Shown: positions 25,866-39,040, counted from the stretch's first letter. The stretch is DNA of 64,000 nt from Limanda limanda (GCF_963576545.1 NC_083638.1:31837400-31901399), one strand, 5' to 3'. Program-made: numbers and translations. The notes: a model not told the origin generated them from the letters alone.

Positions 25866-28800
25866 CCTCCAACATTATTTTGCAGCAGCACTATCACTGC
25901 ATCCTGGGCTTAGTCCTTCCCAAAAGGATTGTGATTGGTTAAAAAAATGCAAACAAGCCACAGTGTTCAGCCTGACCATTCTCCAGCACTGACATTGCAT
26001 AATATTCAAGTCTCCTGTAATAACAACACAAATACCTTTATGTCAACTTAAAGGTTAATCTGCTGTCGACCTTCGCGGTACATTAGACAGAGTCTGAGAA
26101 TCCAAGAGTAAAGCTCGATGTTATGTTGTGTTTAGATGACTGCTCTTTTCCTCCTCTTTTGTGAGTAATGATGAGCTGTTGGCTGTGTTTTATTGATGAT
26201 CATATTTTCCCACAGCATTGTTTAAAATCAATTTTAACAGAACACCTTATCTCAGAATATGAACATCGTTTTTTCAACCTTCATAATTTCCCCTTTTTTA
26301 ATCCACCTGAATGCCTCAGGCATCACTTAGGACAGACCCAACATGTCATCCACCAAGTCTATTTAATGACCTTAATCAAAAGTGATTTGTAATGCCAGTT
26401 GTATCGGAAAGCCTTTTTATACAATTCCCCCACTAGGCTTTAATGGAGTAGAATGATTTAAGCGGCATATCACAGTTTCGAAACAATGTCTGATGAAACA
26501 ATATTTCATCTAAATGACACTGGCTGTTACTATCATTTTCACTGAAAAGCTTTTGTGTTTGATGTGTCTGTGGTCTTGTTTAACAACACCGTTTTACTTT
26601 TTTATATAATTATTAACAAATAGTCTTTTTGCAGCAATAACGGCGCGTGACAGAGGTACAGGATGTTCTGCTTGTTTTTCCTTTAAAAAAAAAAAGATAG
26701 TTTTTTTGATATTTCATTCTGTATTGAGTTGAATTATTTTCAGGATGAAGGAAAATTTGTCGTTTTGGCAGAAAATGTATGCAATCACTTGCTTTGATCA
26801 CTTGCCATCTCTGAAAGCAGTAAGAGGATTTATTATCTGTACTGGATACAACTATTTAATAATCCTTACTATTTCTTATATAATCTGACCTGTAGTAAAC
26901 ATTTTATGCAAAAAAATACTGCTTCTTCCATTGGGAGACTGTTCTATCTTGGTTTTGTCTTCCAGTTTTTTGCACCAGTCCTGATGTTTCCATGGAATTT
27001 GTTCAAAAATGTTTGAACAAGCCATTTTATACTGGCTTGAGTTTGTATGTGGAAACATTTTTCTCTCCTTTTCTTTCTCTCTCCCTCTATATCTCTGTTT
27101 CTTTGGAAGTAGCCCTCTATTCACAGAATAAACATAGTTCATTACAATTGTTGCCACTCCTTGAACAGTGAGTAGCATCAGTAGATTCGCTCAGTAATTA
27201 TGCCGGAGATAATGAAGGTCATTATTCTTTTTAATCAAACATGTTTTTATTTTGAAGTATTTAACTGGCTCATTTTCCGCGTCTTATTTAAGGTTAAAGC
27301 CGTTTTAAAACATAACACAGGCACATTTGGCCTTCCTTTCTCAATCAAGGTGCAATTATGAAGAATTGGTAATCAACTATACTTGTATTTGTTTTACACA
27401 AGCCTTGGTTTATAATCAATATTATCTAATTGACATTAGAATAAATGAAGCAGATTAGACAAACTCTCTGTGGTCTGTAAGGTTAAACTGACATTGCCTC
27501 TGTTCATTTGGGTTTGTTCAGACTTGTACTTACAGCTGTCCACTTGTGATCAGATCTCTCAGGATGGATGTTATTACAAGGTCTGAATGGGGTCTAAGAA
27601 TCACCATGTACATCATGTATGAACAGGGCTAATTTGATGGATGTCTGTGTTTTAGGTTTCTTTATCTAACTTCACACACCCAGCAGTTGGTTGTAGGTTG
27701 TCTGATTGTCCACCGTTTATTCATTGACTTTGAGCGTTTCTTTAAAAACCAAACCTTTATCCACCGAACTGTATGTTGTGCTGAAACTTTTTACCTATTG
27801 TAGTAGTTGCAAATACTAACTTACGACCCTGTCACAGAAACTGCAGTCTGTAGACTTCCACATTTTATGATAAAGTCAATTCAGATTAATAAGCATGTCA
27901 GAATCATGTGGGATTATACTTCAGTTTGAACCTGCATGTTAAATTAATAACATGCAAGCAGATATTGAACTAAACTCCAAAGTGTTTTGTGGACTCAAAC
28001 ACATCGACCAGTAGATAATGGGTGGATTTTTATTTCTGGGTGAACTATTTCTTTAACAGTTCCAAACCAAACAAAAATTCTAATTCCTGCAGGAATCCTT
28101 GATTATCTTGAAACAAGTTGCAAGAACTTAATTGTTAAAAGCAAAAGAGCAGATATCACACCACATTACTTCCATCTTATAGCTGAAAAATGGCATTGAC
28201 TGTTTTGGACAAGAAATTGTCCTAGAGATTCTTGACAAGAGGGACAAACGGTTACCGGTTTCATGGTTAATAGCAATGAAATTCCTGATGTCAGCATTAC
28301 CGTGTGAAATTAAAATAATAATTAAAACCGCAGTTGATTACCATGATGTAAAGCTTATGGTAAAAACAGTGTCCCACTCACATGCACCATGGGCTTTGTT
28401 ATGTGCATTTGGGAAGTTTGATTTGTGGTTGTTTGATTCACTCTTTTATAGGGGATGTACATAAACAAATTTATTTAAAACTTCCAACCTTTTCCAAAGT
28501 TCACCTGCCACACACAACACGAGATAAGATATGACTTGCAAAGCCAGAACATCAGTGTTAAAGTGACCCGAACGTTCCAGATTCATGATCCAACACCATT
28601 GATTAATAACTAAATGTGATTTTCAGTTTGTGTGAAGATCGTCAGAGATGAGTAGACACACGCACACACTCCTGCAGACACTTCATTGTTGCACAAAAAG
28701 CATTGCTCAGTTTATCCATGAACAAATATGAATTCAGCAGTTTTTTTTAAAGATTAATTGTGCGTGTGAGTGATTAGAAAAGAGAAAAAGGAGCAGAGTT

Positions 28801-28986
28801 GCTTGTTGACCAGCGCTGAGTGATGTGCCTCAATGCAGTGGTGCTGCCAAGAGGGGGCCAGCGAGGCCACCGGACACAGAAAAAGATTTCATCAGAGTTT
28901 TTCACCGCACAAACCATTTGTGCATTGATGTGTAGAGCTTTAAAATATAAAGAATAATAATAACACCACAATTGATTTATTATTTT

Positions 28987-29075
28987 TAGGGCTGTCAAAA
29001 TTAACGCTTTAATACGGGATGATTAATTTGTGGAATAAGCGCGTTAATTTTTTAAACGCATTGACGCATGTGCAG
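28987..29075 (+). mobile_element. hAT-like terminal fragment
   Basis: Begins TAGGGCTGTCAAAATTAACG, a terminus I recognise from fish hAT-type repeats, and includes the usual GCGCGTTAATTTTTTAAACG subterminal. No matching right end or duplication was found, so it is truncated. Confidence 0.55.
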
Positions 29076-29309
29076 AATGACCAGCTCGATGTACCCATAT
29101 CCAAAGTCAGGACACACAGCATTTGTTGTATGATAAAATGCAACTACACAAATGCAGATTTTTTTTATCCTGACATTTGAGGTCCACATCAATGTAACAA
29201 GTTGTTGACCATTAAGAAATGATGAAAATACTTTCATCATTGTTATTGATAATGTATATGTCAATATAAAACTTATTTTAGAAATTATATATAGTTTGTG
29301 TATCAGTAA

Positions 29310-29410
29310 TTTTTGAACATTGACAACCCATTTTAACCACAAAGCGATAATACCGACAACGATGATCATTTTGTTCACTATAATCGCGATACATTTTCAT
29401 ACCATCTCTA
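29310..29410 (-). mobile_element. possible hAT-like terminal fragment, inverted
   Basis: Ends in CATACCATCTCTA; read on the minus strand this starts TAGAGATGGTATGAAAATG and continues through TATCGCGATTATAGTGAACA, similar to fish repeats with TAGGGATGGTACG-type ends and CGATTATAGTGA motifs. No partner end was found. Confidence 0.4.
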
Positions 29411-31542
29411 GTTGTGGGTTTGGGAAACTTGTATACATTGGCTACTACAAAACATTGTATAGTTATAATTTACACAAATGTCAAAGTATGTATATGTTTT
29501 ATGTATTAAAGTTTGAAGAATATTTCAAACAAGTACTTGCTTGAATTGTCTCCGTTAAGACTATATTCTCAGATGTGAACAACACATTTGGGATTGTAAT
29601 GGTGTCTGTAGGATCACAAGAGTCTTAACTCCATTTTGGGGTCTTTTTTGGAGTCAGATTTTTTTTCATGATCGTTAGAGCTATTATCACCTTCACAGTG
29701 GTGAGGTGTCCTGTCAGAGGCGTTCTAGTGTTTGGTGAGTCAGCTGGCAGCCTGTAGGCACTTTGTTTATGGGGTCATAATCTCCTATAAGGATGACTGC
29801 TCAGTTGGGTTGCTGCTTATCAGAGGCATGATTTGTCTAGGCCAGCAGATTAGTCACACTCAAGCTGTTATCTGAAGAGCTGTTATGATGGCATCACTTC
29901 ATAGGACACATACAATCTAACACCTTTTGTCCAAATCCTTTGTCATGGCTGTCTGTTAAGCAAGGGCCTAATCCTTCTGTACGTGTTGTGGCAGAGGGCT
30001 GCTGAGTGTGTCTGCTCAGCCTCTCTCTGCATCTCCAGCACTGTCAGGAAACGGGACAGTTTGCTTAAAGCTTCCTAGGTTGTGGGCTCTGCCAAGGGAG
30101 CATGCCTGTCCTCTAGACAGGTCTGTTTTCTATCAGCACTGGCTTTGACCCCATAGTGTTTCATAAGAGAGGCTGGGAAAAGCTATGCCACTGTTCAGGT
30201 CAGAGTTCACTATTGTAAATCAAACAGTTCATACCTGAATCCATGAATCCTCTACAATGTTTTTCCAAGTACTTCCAAAAGAATCCAGATGTAGCTCACT
30301 GAGCTACAAATATTCAGATAGGATGGGGTTATGTCATGTGGTCCAGGCAACTGTGGACTGTTAATACGTTTTACCACAAGCTTGCACAGGTTGCATCAGT
30401 TGCAATCTACTGATCTGCCTTTTACAATACAACATATAGTGGCTTCACTCAGCAATGTATGAATACACATTTGCACTAAACCTGCAATGATATGAAGTGT
30501 CCAATAACGGTGGTCACAAGGTTAAAAGTTTTTTTCCTTTTTAAACATCTCCAAAGGTCTTCATTGGGAAACAGTGTTGTCTGAAGACCATTCAATGTGA
30601 TTGAGCTCCATAATATCAAACTTTGTGAATCTTGACTAAACACTTTCCCCAGGTCCAAGAACCAATTTCTTGTTATACACTCACTTCCTCACATTTTCAC
30701 AGCAAACAGGAGCAGGCTTTTGAGTGAGAGCATTAAAACATTTGTGAAATCAGTAAATCCTGCTCTCAACTTAAAAACCACACTCTTGAATAAAGTTGGG
30801 GATAGGGTTAGACATGTTCCCATAGTATTTTAATAAATCACTAATGATTTTGCATTAATCTGAGACTTTCAAACTTGGCCTTCTCACTGCTTTATCATAG
30901 TGTAACAGTTTTAGATACTAGTTGATAGTGAATTTCTTGGACCTGCCAACTATTTGACAAAGCCAACATTAAAGATGTCCTGTTTCAGATCTTAAATGAG
31001 TATGAATCTGTAATATAGAAATAAATCGGAAACAATAGCAAGACTTCACATTATTTCAGTAGACCAAATGGTAAAAGGGGGCTTTATATTAATGATCCTG
31101 TTGGAAATAAAAGTCAGAATTACTGACTAACATATCATGTACAGTGTTTTTGGAAATGTGACTTATGAATCTCTAAGCCTATGATCCACCTTATTCCCAT
31201 GCTTTAGTGTTAAAACGTTTTTTTTTCTGCTACTGAATGTCAGAGCTTATATGGCTAAAAAATCTCCTGCACAGTCAGGGAATTCTTTATGAGGAGCCTG
31301 CTGACACTAATGCTGTCTTTTTTTATGGGGGCAGTTCAGGAGAGGGAGGTGGAAGAGCAGAGACACTTAATGGTTTAAAGTAGTCATTGCCGCAGTGGCA
31401 TACTTTGACTTAAACACCATGTCTGTGCACACCTGCACACATTGAAACATAAAGTCCTTAAAATATTTCCCAATGTTAAATTAATTTGTTCATTAAAATG
31501 ATGTTATACATAAATCTTGCTTCGCTGTGTGTTGTTGTACAG

Positions 31543-31722
31543 GTACGGTATAGCACCTGAGAACATCATCCTGTACGGTCAGAGCATTGGTACAGTGCCC
31601 ACCATTGACCTGGCTGCTCGCTATGAATGTGCCGCTGTCATCCTACATTCTCCACTCATGTCAGGACTACGGGTGGCCTTCCCTGAAACTCGCAAGACCT
31701 ACTGTTTCGATGCCTTCCCCAG
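31543..31722 (+). CDS. abhd17c: Abhd17c, coding exon 2 (nucleophile exon)
   Basis: A 180-bp exon that completes Lys162 and encodes residues to the first two bases of Ser222. It holds the nucleophile elbow YGQSIGTVP, with Ser176 as the catalytic serine, followed by [20 protein letters not shown] and [14 protein letters not shown]. Borders are a TTGTTGTACAG acceptor and a GTGAGT donor at 31723; both introns are phase 2, so the exon is symmetric and could be skipped without a frameshift, although skipping would remove the active site. Residue spacing agrees with ABHD17B (Ser170) after a 6-residue offset. Confidence 0.97.
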
Positions 31723-33160
31723 GTGAGTCTCGCACACCACAGCAACATTTATCTTGCCAACTTAAAGCCACAGGGCTAGGAAAAAGCCGAAAATTTATCC
31801 CAACCAACTTTTATAACTTCTAACTGACCTAATTTTGGTAATGACAATTAATTTGGTTAATACTTTACCCAATTCCTGCATTAACAAACTCTCAGGTTTA
31901 CGCTTTGTTCCATGTCATATCACCCAGCTGGTTGTCCTCACTGCCCAACTGACCTGCACTCACATTACACGTCAAAGAGATAGTTCACTCAAAAATGAAA
32001 CTATTGGAGTCTCGGGGGTAAACGTTGTTGAAGCATAATCCAATACATTGGAAGCCAATGGTGAGTGCTTCTTCAGACTTAGTAAAACAACAGAAAAAAC
32101 ATAACATGCCCCCATATTGCTCAATTGGTGTCAACTAGTGTCCGAAAGCCCCAACATTCATATTTGACTTAATGGTGTCATTTACACCATGCTCATATCT
32201 TCCTACAAGGTGCATTCACGGACCCTCTGACATCCCATTGTGTGGCTACGTCTCCTAGCTTTGCTTCTTACGGTGGACTTTTAGGCTTAATACATAATTT
32301 TGAGTCTAATAGGAATGTTGGGGCTTGCGGACACTTGGATGACATCACACAAGCCGTATGGAGGCATGTTGTGTTTTTAGTTTATTACGTCTGAAGAAGA
32401 ATACGCCATTTACTTTACAAGTGTGAATCAATTTCACATGCTTTGGTGCAAATTAAAGTGACAACAGGTGCAATAGACAGGCAAAATCAAGACAACCTTA
32501 AAAAAGGAAATGGTTTTGCATGTGGTGGCCACAGACAATTGCTCTACTTATCCTTCCTGACTGACTCTTCTCTAGTTTTGCATCTGTGAGGGCCAGTCAA
32601 TGGCATCTACACTGGGGAAGACTGTGTTTAGGATCAGGGTCAGTGTCTGCAAGTCAGAGGTTTCATTATGGAACATACAGAGGAGATGTGGGGATCTGTG
32701 AGTATCTGTGATGTGGAAAATAATTAGTTTAACGGGACACCTACTGTAATCTGCACAGAGGGATGGTTGTCTCCAAGATGTATGAACAGGTGTTTCCACC
32801 TTCTGAAACCTCACATCCATGATCCCATGCCTTTGCTTTCCTTCTTTTTATGGGGAGAGAGACTATCTTGCATGATAATTATCAATTTTTTATACCATTT
32901 AATATTGTGAAAACCGGACACTGAGTGTACTCTGAGATTCCCCAGATTAGTTATTTTATATATGGAGAGAAGTCCCCTAGTTTCCAACCCAGTGAGTCCA
33001 AATCTTCCATTTATAACCGTGAAGAGTAGCTGTGGTCGGCACTCTGATCCAAACTGACAGAACCGAAAATGTTTTCATGGTTTGACCCATTTTTTTCCTG
33101 TTAGCCCGTCGCCCTTTCATACTAGCCCTTGATATGTCTCTGTCTGTTCTCTCTCTGCAG
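31723..33160 (+). other. abhd17c: abhd17c intron 2
   Basis: A 1.44-kb phase-2 intron ending in CTCTCTCTGCAG. The middle is occupied by a fold-back repeat (about 31970-32430). No exon is seen inside. Confidence 0.92.
31970..32430. repeat. fold-back interspersed repeat in abhd17c intron 2
   Basis: The arms at about 32052-32170 and 32303-32417 are imperfect reverse complements: GTCCGAAAGCCCCAACATTC on the left pairs with GAATGTTGGGGCTTGCGGAC on the right, and CTTCTTCAGACTTA pairs with the region of ACGTCTGAAGAAGA. The left flank AAGAGATAGTTCACTCAAAA and GGGGTAAACGTTG belong to a repeat common in fish. A second partial copy lies at 42575-42710. Confidence 0.75.
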
Positions 33161-33380
33161 TATTGACAAAGTGTCCAAGGTGGCATCCCCCGTGCTGGTG
33201 ATCCATGGTACGGAGGATGAGGTAATCGACTTCTCTCATGGTCTGGCCATGTACGAGCGCTGCCCCCGTGCTGTCGAACCCTTGTGGGTGGAGGGAGCTG
33301 GCCACAACGACATCGAACTGTATGCCCAGTACCTGGAGAGACTCAAGCAGTTCATCTCCTTCGAGCTTCCCACTTCCTGA
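33161..33380 (+). CDS. abhd17c: Abhd17c, last coding exon
   Basis: Encodes residues 222-294 and the stop TGA (33378-33380). It carries [13 protein letters not shown], with Asp241 as the likely acid, and [20 protein letters not shown], with His270 as the catalytic base. The Ser176-Asp241-His270 spacing equals that of ABHD17B (170-235-264). The end, [10 protein letters not shown], resembles the ABHD17C tail. The acceptor is CTCTCTCTGCAG at 33149-33160. Exons 1-3 total 885 bases, giving an intact 294-residue protein with no frameshift. Confidence 0.97.
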
Positions 33381-33726
33381 GGGGAGCTCAGCCATCAGGC
33401 TGGGGTTCATCTCTACACAATCAAGAAGCCTCATCCTTATCATCTTCGAGCTCCCATTGTTGGCAAAGGGCACAGGACTGGAGCAGCTTCATCCCACTGT
33501 GCTCCTCTGTGCCTGCAGCTGTTTCATGCTGGTAACATGTTGTACATTGGAAGAGGAGCTCCTTTTAGATTGTTGAGGTGCAGCTGAGGTAAAGACTAGT
33601 CCCAGCAAGAAATACAGCTTTGGCTTTAAATGTAATGCTCCTTCATGTGGACCCAGTCTACCAATGAGCCCAGGCCTAGACACTCTTTGCACTCGCTGCT
33701 GAATCTGGACTAATTTTCCACTCCAG

Positions 33727-33740
33727 CCCCCCCCCCCCCC
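33727..33740. repeat. poly(C) run, 14 bases
   Basis: A homopolymer in the probable abhd17c 3' UTR. It could bind poly(C)-binding proteins in RNA; its length may be affected by sequencing error. Confidence 0.9.
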
Positions 33741-33968
33741 GGTCTTTAGTGTCTCTGAATGTGAGCGTCACTTTGTCACATTTCCTTTTTCTCTCCCACT
33801 GCTTTTCCCACGATCCCTTGCTTTCTTTTTGACTGAATCTTTGCAATGTTCAAGCTTGATTTTTTTTGTATTCTTTTATACCAGGTGAAGAAGTATCAAT
33901 TTTGCACCAAGAACTACAAATAGAAGTTTTGTACTTTTTATGTATTTTTAATTTGCCATTCAGGGTTG

Positions 33969-33974
33969 ATTAAA
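33969..33974 (+). terminator. abhd17c: ATTAAA, candidate proximal poly(A) signal of abhd17c
   Basis: Lies about 590 bases after the stop, preceded by TGTA-containing T-rich sequence and followed by a T-rich stretch. Confidence 0.4.
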
Positions 33975-35115
33975 CAGTTGCACTTTTAAGGTGCTGACAT
34001 TTTCAGGTAATGATTTTTTTCTTCTGTCTTTTGAAGATGTTTATATACATTTTTTTCTTATTGGCATTCCATGTTTTTCTTAACTTCTATTAGTTTTTTT
34101 TCCAGACGTGTGTGTGTGTTTACAACATGTTAACCAGAGTGCACCCCTGCGCATCTGGCCTTTTATAGCTGTGATCTTTGTGGTCCCTGGTGCATGCACC
34201 ACCGGGCATACAGGAGAAAGATTGCACCAAACTTCATTGAGAAATATAACATTTTACAACATGCCTTGCTTATTGGAACACACACACACTTGGCCAATTC
34301 TGGTAGCGATTTTATCTAACTATGTTGTAGGAATTAAAACACAACCTGAAATCTGTGGGCCATTTGACATTGAGATATTGGCATCAAATGCAAGTGTGTG
34401 AAACTGCAAGTAAGCAACGCAGCAATGAACATCCCAGATGTTGGGTATTGTAGAAGTTTACCTCAAAAGAAGAGAGAGCAGCATGTATCAGGGCTGCATG
34501 TCTGTTAACTGGACTTCATGTGCTAATGAGACTTGACAACTGTTTCCAACAGGAACACACTTGACTCTATACTGTAAACTGAATCCAGGCAGCATGGTGC
34601 TGGGTTTACCTCCGGACACTGAACTATGAACCCTGCTCTATGTGAACGTATTCTAGGTGCACATGCTGCTGGATTTGGATGTGTATTTCTAATATATAAG
34701 TCGTGTCACACTACAAGTAAAGCCTTACGTTTCGTACACATTTCACTTAGACATTTCTAGCCTCTTGTGGGACTGATAACTGCTGCTATTTATCAGAGGA
34801 ATCAATAAGTCTCTCATGACAGCTGGACACTGTGTGTGGGGGGTACTGACATGACAGCATGGTACTAAAACCAATTTCAGCCTGACCATCACCGTCCCCT
34901 TCGGTCACCCATGTGTTCCCGCCTGTAATGGGAGCTCTGAATGCCCCTCTTTTAAAAACATTGTTGTCTTCTGAGCCTTGTGACAGTCTGGAGTTGAAGC
35001 TGGGATAAGAACAAAGACAAGTGAGAGATTTATAAAGGGGAAATTAAATCACATTTGAGTGTTGTGGACATTACAACTAGTATTTGAATAATTTGTTCTT
35101 TTACCAAAACAAATA

Positions 35116-35130
35116 GGGGGGGGGGGGGGG
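35116..35130. repeat. poly(G) run, 15 bases
   Basis: A homopolymer near the end of the probable abhd17c 3' UTR. It can form a G-quadruplex in principle. Confidence 0.9.
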
Positions 35131-35407
35131 TATAAGTATAACACTAATGGATGAAGTTTAAATCACACCAAAAAATACGTGAAACACTACCACATTGACG
35201 AATAAGCTGAAATGTCTTCAGAGGTAAGTGTGTGTTTGAAGGATATTTGCATAGCAACCTGTGATGATCGTTGACTGATCTGTGTATTGCTGTGAAGTGG
35301 TTTGTCAGTCGGATAGTAATGTTTTCTGATTCTATCTAATGTTGGGCCGGTGTTCTGGATAATGAGCCTTTCTTCATCTATCTCTTCTAGCTCCTCTTTT
35401 TAAAGGA

Positions 35408-35413
35408 AATAAA
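35408..35413 (+). terminator. abhd17c: AATAAA, candidate distal poly(A) signal of abhd17c
   Basis: A canonical hexamer about 2.0 kb after the stop, after CTCCTCTTTTTAAAGG. Confidence 0.45.
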
Positions 35414-36462
35414 CACCCTGACCATTATTTTGATACTGACATTTTTACAAAGGCTTTCCAAACTTAATGTTGATAGATTTACACTGTCTGAAGCCAGTTC
35501 GTATCATAATACTCTGTATTGGTATAATTCAATACCTTCTCTATACATATTAGCCCTTACACAGGGCAGTCTAGTCTTATTGATTTTAACACTGGATTCA
35601 CGATATGCAAATAAGACATGATGCTTGTAGAATCAGATTTGTAATGGGTGTAACATTTAAAAAAAAATGAAATAAGCCTTAACATGAAACAGATTGTTAT
35701 ACATGTGATGGTTGTCGCTAGAAGGCAGCACAATGGATGTTTTAATGCTAATAAAGGATGCATGAAAGTGTGTGTGTGTGACCTTATTGTTCCACTGCGT
35801 TTTTACAGTCGGCCTTTATTATTACCTGTCCTTACTTTCCAGAGGCTTGGTTCACTACATGAACTGGCTCATTTACAGTGTGACATCAGTACGGTTTCAC
35901 CTGCAGCATCCGTGCAGCAGACTGTAGATTCCTACTAATGCCTCCTGCTACTGAATTCACGTACAGTATGTCGCTTTGAATGCTTACTGTGATACATTTG
36001 ACTCCTGTTTATTGTAGTTTTTGCACTTTAGAACCACTTTTGTCCTTATATTTCACAAGTTTGTACAGCTTACATTATGTTGACTTCCATGCATTGTATC
36101 AATTTCTTCTGCATGAGGACTTCTGGTCCTGACTATGCGAGTGTGCGTTTATGTTTATGCATGATACATTAGAATGAGTGAATGGCACCATGGAGTGAAG
36201 GGTTTGTTGAAGGAAGCTGTTCTGTGGAAACCTCTGCAGGAGTGGGTGGAAGCTGAATGTGAGAGTCAGTGTGAGTTCACAGCAGCAGCTATTCTATGGG
36301 TTTCTGTCCTGCACCAGCTGTGTTTAGTTTCTGAGCTCTGCTGGAAGCGACATGCTGTTTTCAAAATACTCACTGCCTCCTCCTGTCATTGAAGACAGCG
36401 AAGAGCAAACACAACTAATTATCTAAGAAGCAGTGTTCTTTTTTTAATTGATTGTCATTAAG

Positions 36463-36490
36463 TTAAATGACGTTGAAGAACGTCATTTAA
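36463..36490. repeat. perfect 12-bp hairpin
   Basis: TTAAATGACGTT, loop GAAG, AACGTCATTTAA. The arms contain mirrored CRE-like ACGTCA halves. Confidence 0.95.
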
Positions 36491-38758
36491 AAATATCAAC
36501 ATCAAGAAAATGAATTTCCTAAATGTACAATCACATTCAGCTGTATTTAGCAAGTTGCAGTTTTACAACATTTAACATTAAATATATTATATAATGTTCC
36601 TGGTCAAATGTGACCCTTCACAGAGAGTGGACCTGTAGGTTAGTAATAAAAGCAGCAAACTGTAACACAAATAAACCCAAACGCACCACATCCACAACTT
36701 GTCTGCCAGGCACATCTCCCTCTCCATCCTGTCACGGAAACCAAAGGTTCGGAGCTAAATATTATGAGAAGCAACACGAAAAGTTCTCACAGCCAGTTAC
36801 AGTCACACATTCACACTTACAACAGTTTCCTCTGTTTCCCCCTCACATAGCAGCTGAAATTCACTTTAATGCTACACTGAGCTTTCAAGGCTTTACTCTC
36901 ACTCACCCATTCTATGGCAGCAGGCACAAACTGACAGAGATCTCTCTTTTTTACTCATGACCCCAAATGAGAATTAGAATAATCAACCTGGAGAAGTCTG
37001 GAGATTGTTTTATTTTATTCAATAAAATCTAATTTGTGTTGGCGGTAAATATGACACACAACACCATGGAAGCTGACTCAAAATGAGTTTGGATGGTGGA
37101 GGATAGTTTAAACAGCACTGGTATGAACATTTTTACATATAGTTTCAGGTTACATAATGTGTGTGTTCACCAGCATGAAGACAAAGCCAAGAAAAAGGAT
37201 CATTGAGACAGTGAAGTTGATATTCTAAATGATGAGTATCTTGCACTGTAAAAAAATAGTGTTGTCATTTCTGTTGTATAGGACACAATTGTTTTGATGG
37301 CTTTTTCAGTCTTAAATATTCTGTGAAAGATACCGTGTCGTATTACTATAACCGCCAGTAATAGTTTGAAATGTTATATTGTGTGGGTTGGAATGTGTAA
37401 CATGTGATTCTTTATTCTCATATTGCTAATGATAGAAAACTTAATGAGCTGCTATCCCAACACCGCTATTGTAATTAGAGTTATTAACCAGCAGGTTGGG
37501 GAGATCACATTTCTAGGTGCTTATAAACTGAGCTTTGTATGAGAGGATTTTTTTATGTGGCAATTGGCTATGTCCCCCTCCCCCATCGTGTTTGGCAGTG
37601 GGTCAGTATCTGTGAATTTACACTTCTGTCACTACTTTTAGTCCAGACAGGATCAGTGCACATTAAACAATAATACTCTCTCCACTGGGTGTGTCTGTCA
37701 CCCACTGGTGGTGACAAGCGAAGATTTAATCTCTGTAATGCTATGATGGAGGGAGAAAGAGTGAGGCTGCATCGAACAAGGCGTCCATTAAGAAAATCCT
37801 GACATTGTTACTTAGATTATTTCAGGCTGCATGTTTCTTTTTTATAACTGAAGGACCAATATATGAGCACTGATAAAATCAAATAAACAGTCTTGTCGAT
37901 ACACTATTTACATTTCAGCACTGCAGCCTTTGAAATAAATGCTGGGCCTCAAGCCAGCTGGTGTAATTCTGTGATCGATCTGATTTTTTGTTTGTGGCAA
38001 ATTGACTGCTTGAGATCAGGAAACACATGATTTCCACTGATGTGTGTGCCAGTTATTTCTTCTTTATGTGTTTGAGGGCTTTGTGTAGAAACACAGAAAC
38101 TAGCTAGCTAATGGAGCTGCAGCAATAACATGGTCATTGCTGTAGCGTACCAGGAAGGCTGTATGACTGCATATCTAGTACTTTAAAATAACTCTTGATA
38201 ATAATAATTCTTTTACACAGTGATGTCATGTCACTGGTTACGTGTCACATATTCTACAGAGGCATGAGGATACAGAACCATGGATGGATGGCTCTCAAAT
38301 CCTTAGATTCAACATTGTATACTTGTTTTTTGGTTCTGTTAATTGTAGTGTGCATTAGATCAGATAAACACTTTTTTCTGTTATTCTGGAGGGCGTGACC
38401 AAACAACATATTCTGTCATTTTGAGGAGCTTGTTGGGAAATAGCAGATCAAATTTGTTATTTAATAGAATCCGATTTCTTTTTCGTTGCATGTTTTCAAG
38501 TTTGGAGTCAGCACTTTAGTTCAATGTGCTGGATTACAGTGTAAATACAAACAATACGACTGTCTGAATATATCTGTACTGCATTATATAGTGACTTCAA
38601 CTTTTCAGCATTTTCTCTAGTCTCAGGCCAGCTGTGTAGTCCAGATTGATGGTGAACATGGGTGGAGTTTTTTGTGCAGAGACCCACGGCCTTACACCCA
38701 GTAAACAGAAGCAAAGGGCGAAGTCAATTTATTATGTTATTAGTTTATCTATTAAGGC

Positions 38759-39040
38759 CAGTGGTCACCAACCCGTCGATCGCGGCTGCCGCTGTCCATC
38801 CCCACTCTGGACCCACTGGCTGCGGTGCATCACAGATAAGCTGTATGCCAGTTGTCCGCTAATGTTACTGCTACCATTTGTGCAATTGTGGTCACAGAAA
38901 GCAGAATGGCTGATCTCATATTTAAAAAAGATATTGGTGCCAAATAAAGGTGTTACCTCTCTGCAGGACGAACTCTTTACAAAACCCGATCATAGATTAG
39001 AAAAAACACCAGCTGATGAAAGCAGGATGATCTGAAGTGA
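38759..39040 (+). mobile_element. hAT-like element, 5' fragment
   Basis: Starts CAGTGGTCACCAACCCGTCG, a hAT-type terminus (CAGTGGTY...CCAAC). Downstream, at about 38910, an ATG-GCT-GAT context is followed by a broken reading frame. No right end or duplication was found. The host frame at 38646-39035 partly overlaps it and is probably element-derived. Confidence 0.55.

Larger units (their letters stand above)
21118..31542 (+). other. abhd17c: abhd17c intron 1
   Basis: A 10.4-kb phase-2 intron with GTGAGT donor and TTGTTGTACAG acceptor. It contains a perfect hairpin (22243), a SINE-like copy (23069), a hAT-like element with target duplication (25112), and two repeat ends (28987 and 29310). AT-rich tracts elsewhere (23700-25100, 25900-28950, 29420-31500) show no gene or repeat I can name. 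The short open frames in the intron lack recognisable domains. Confidence 0.9.
33381..35430 (+). other. abhd17c: probable abhd17c 3' UTR
   Basis: Non-coding sequence after the stop, with possible ends at an ATTAAA (33969-33974) and an AATAAA (35408-35413). Features are a 14-C run (33727-33740), T/A-rich stretches around 33860-34080 with several TGTA motifs, and a 15-G run (35116-35130). The frames at 33238-33576 and 34108-34401 are shadows or chance. Confidence 0.5.

Noticed and set aside
33238..33576. Frames overlapping abhd17c exon 3 in other phases.
   Set aside because: Shadows of the true coding frame, which carries the catalytic Asp and His.
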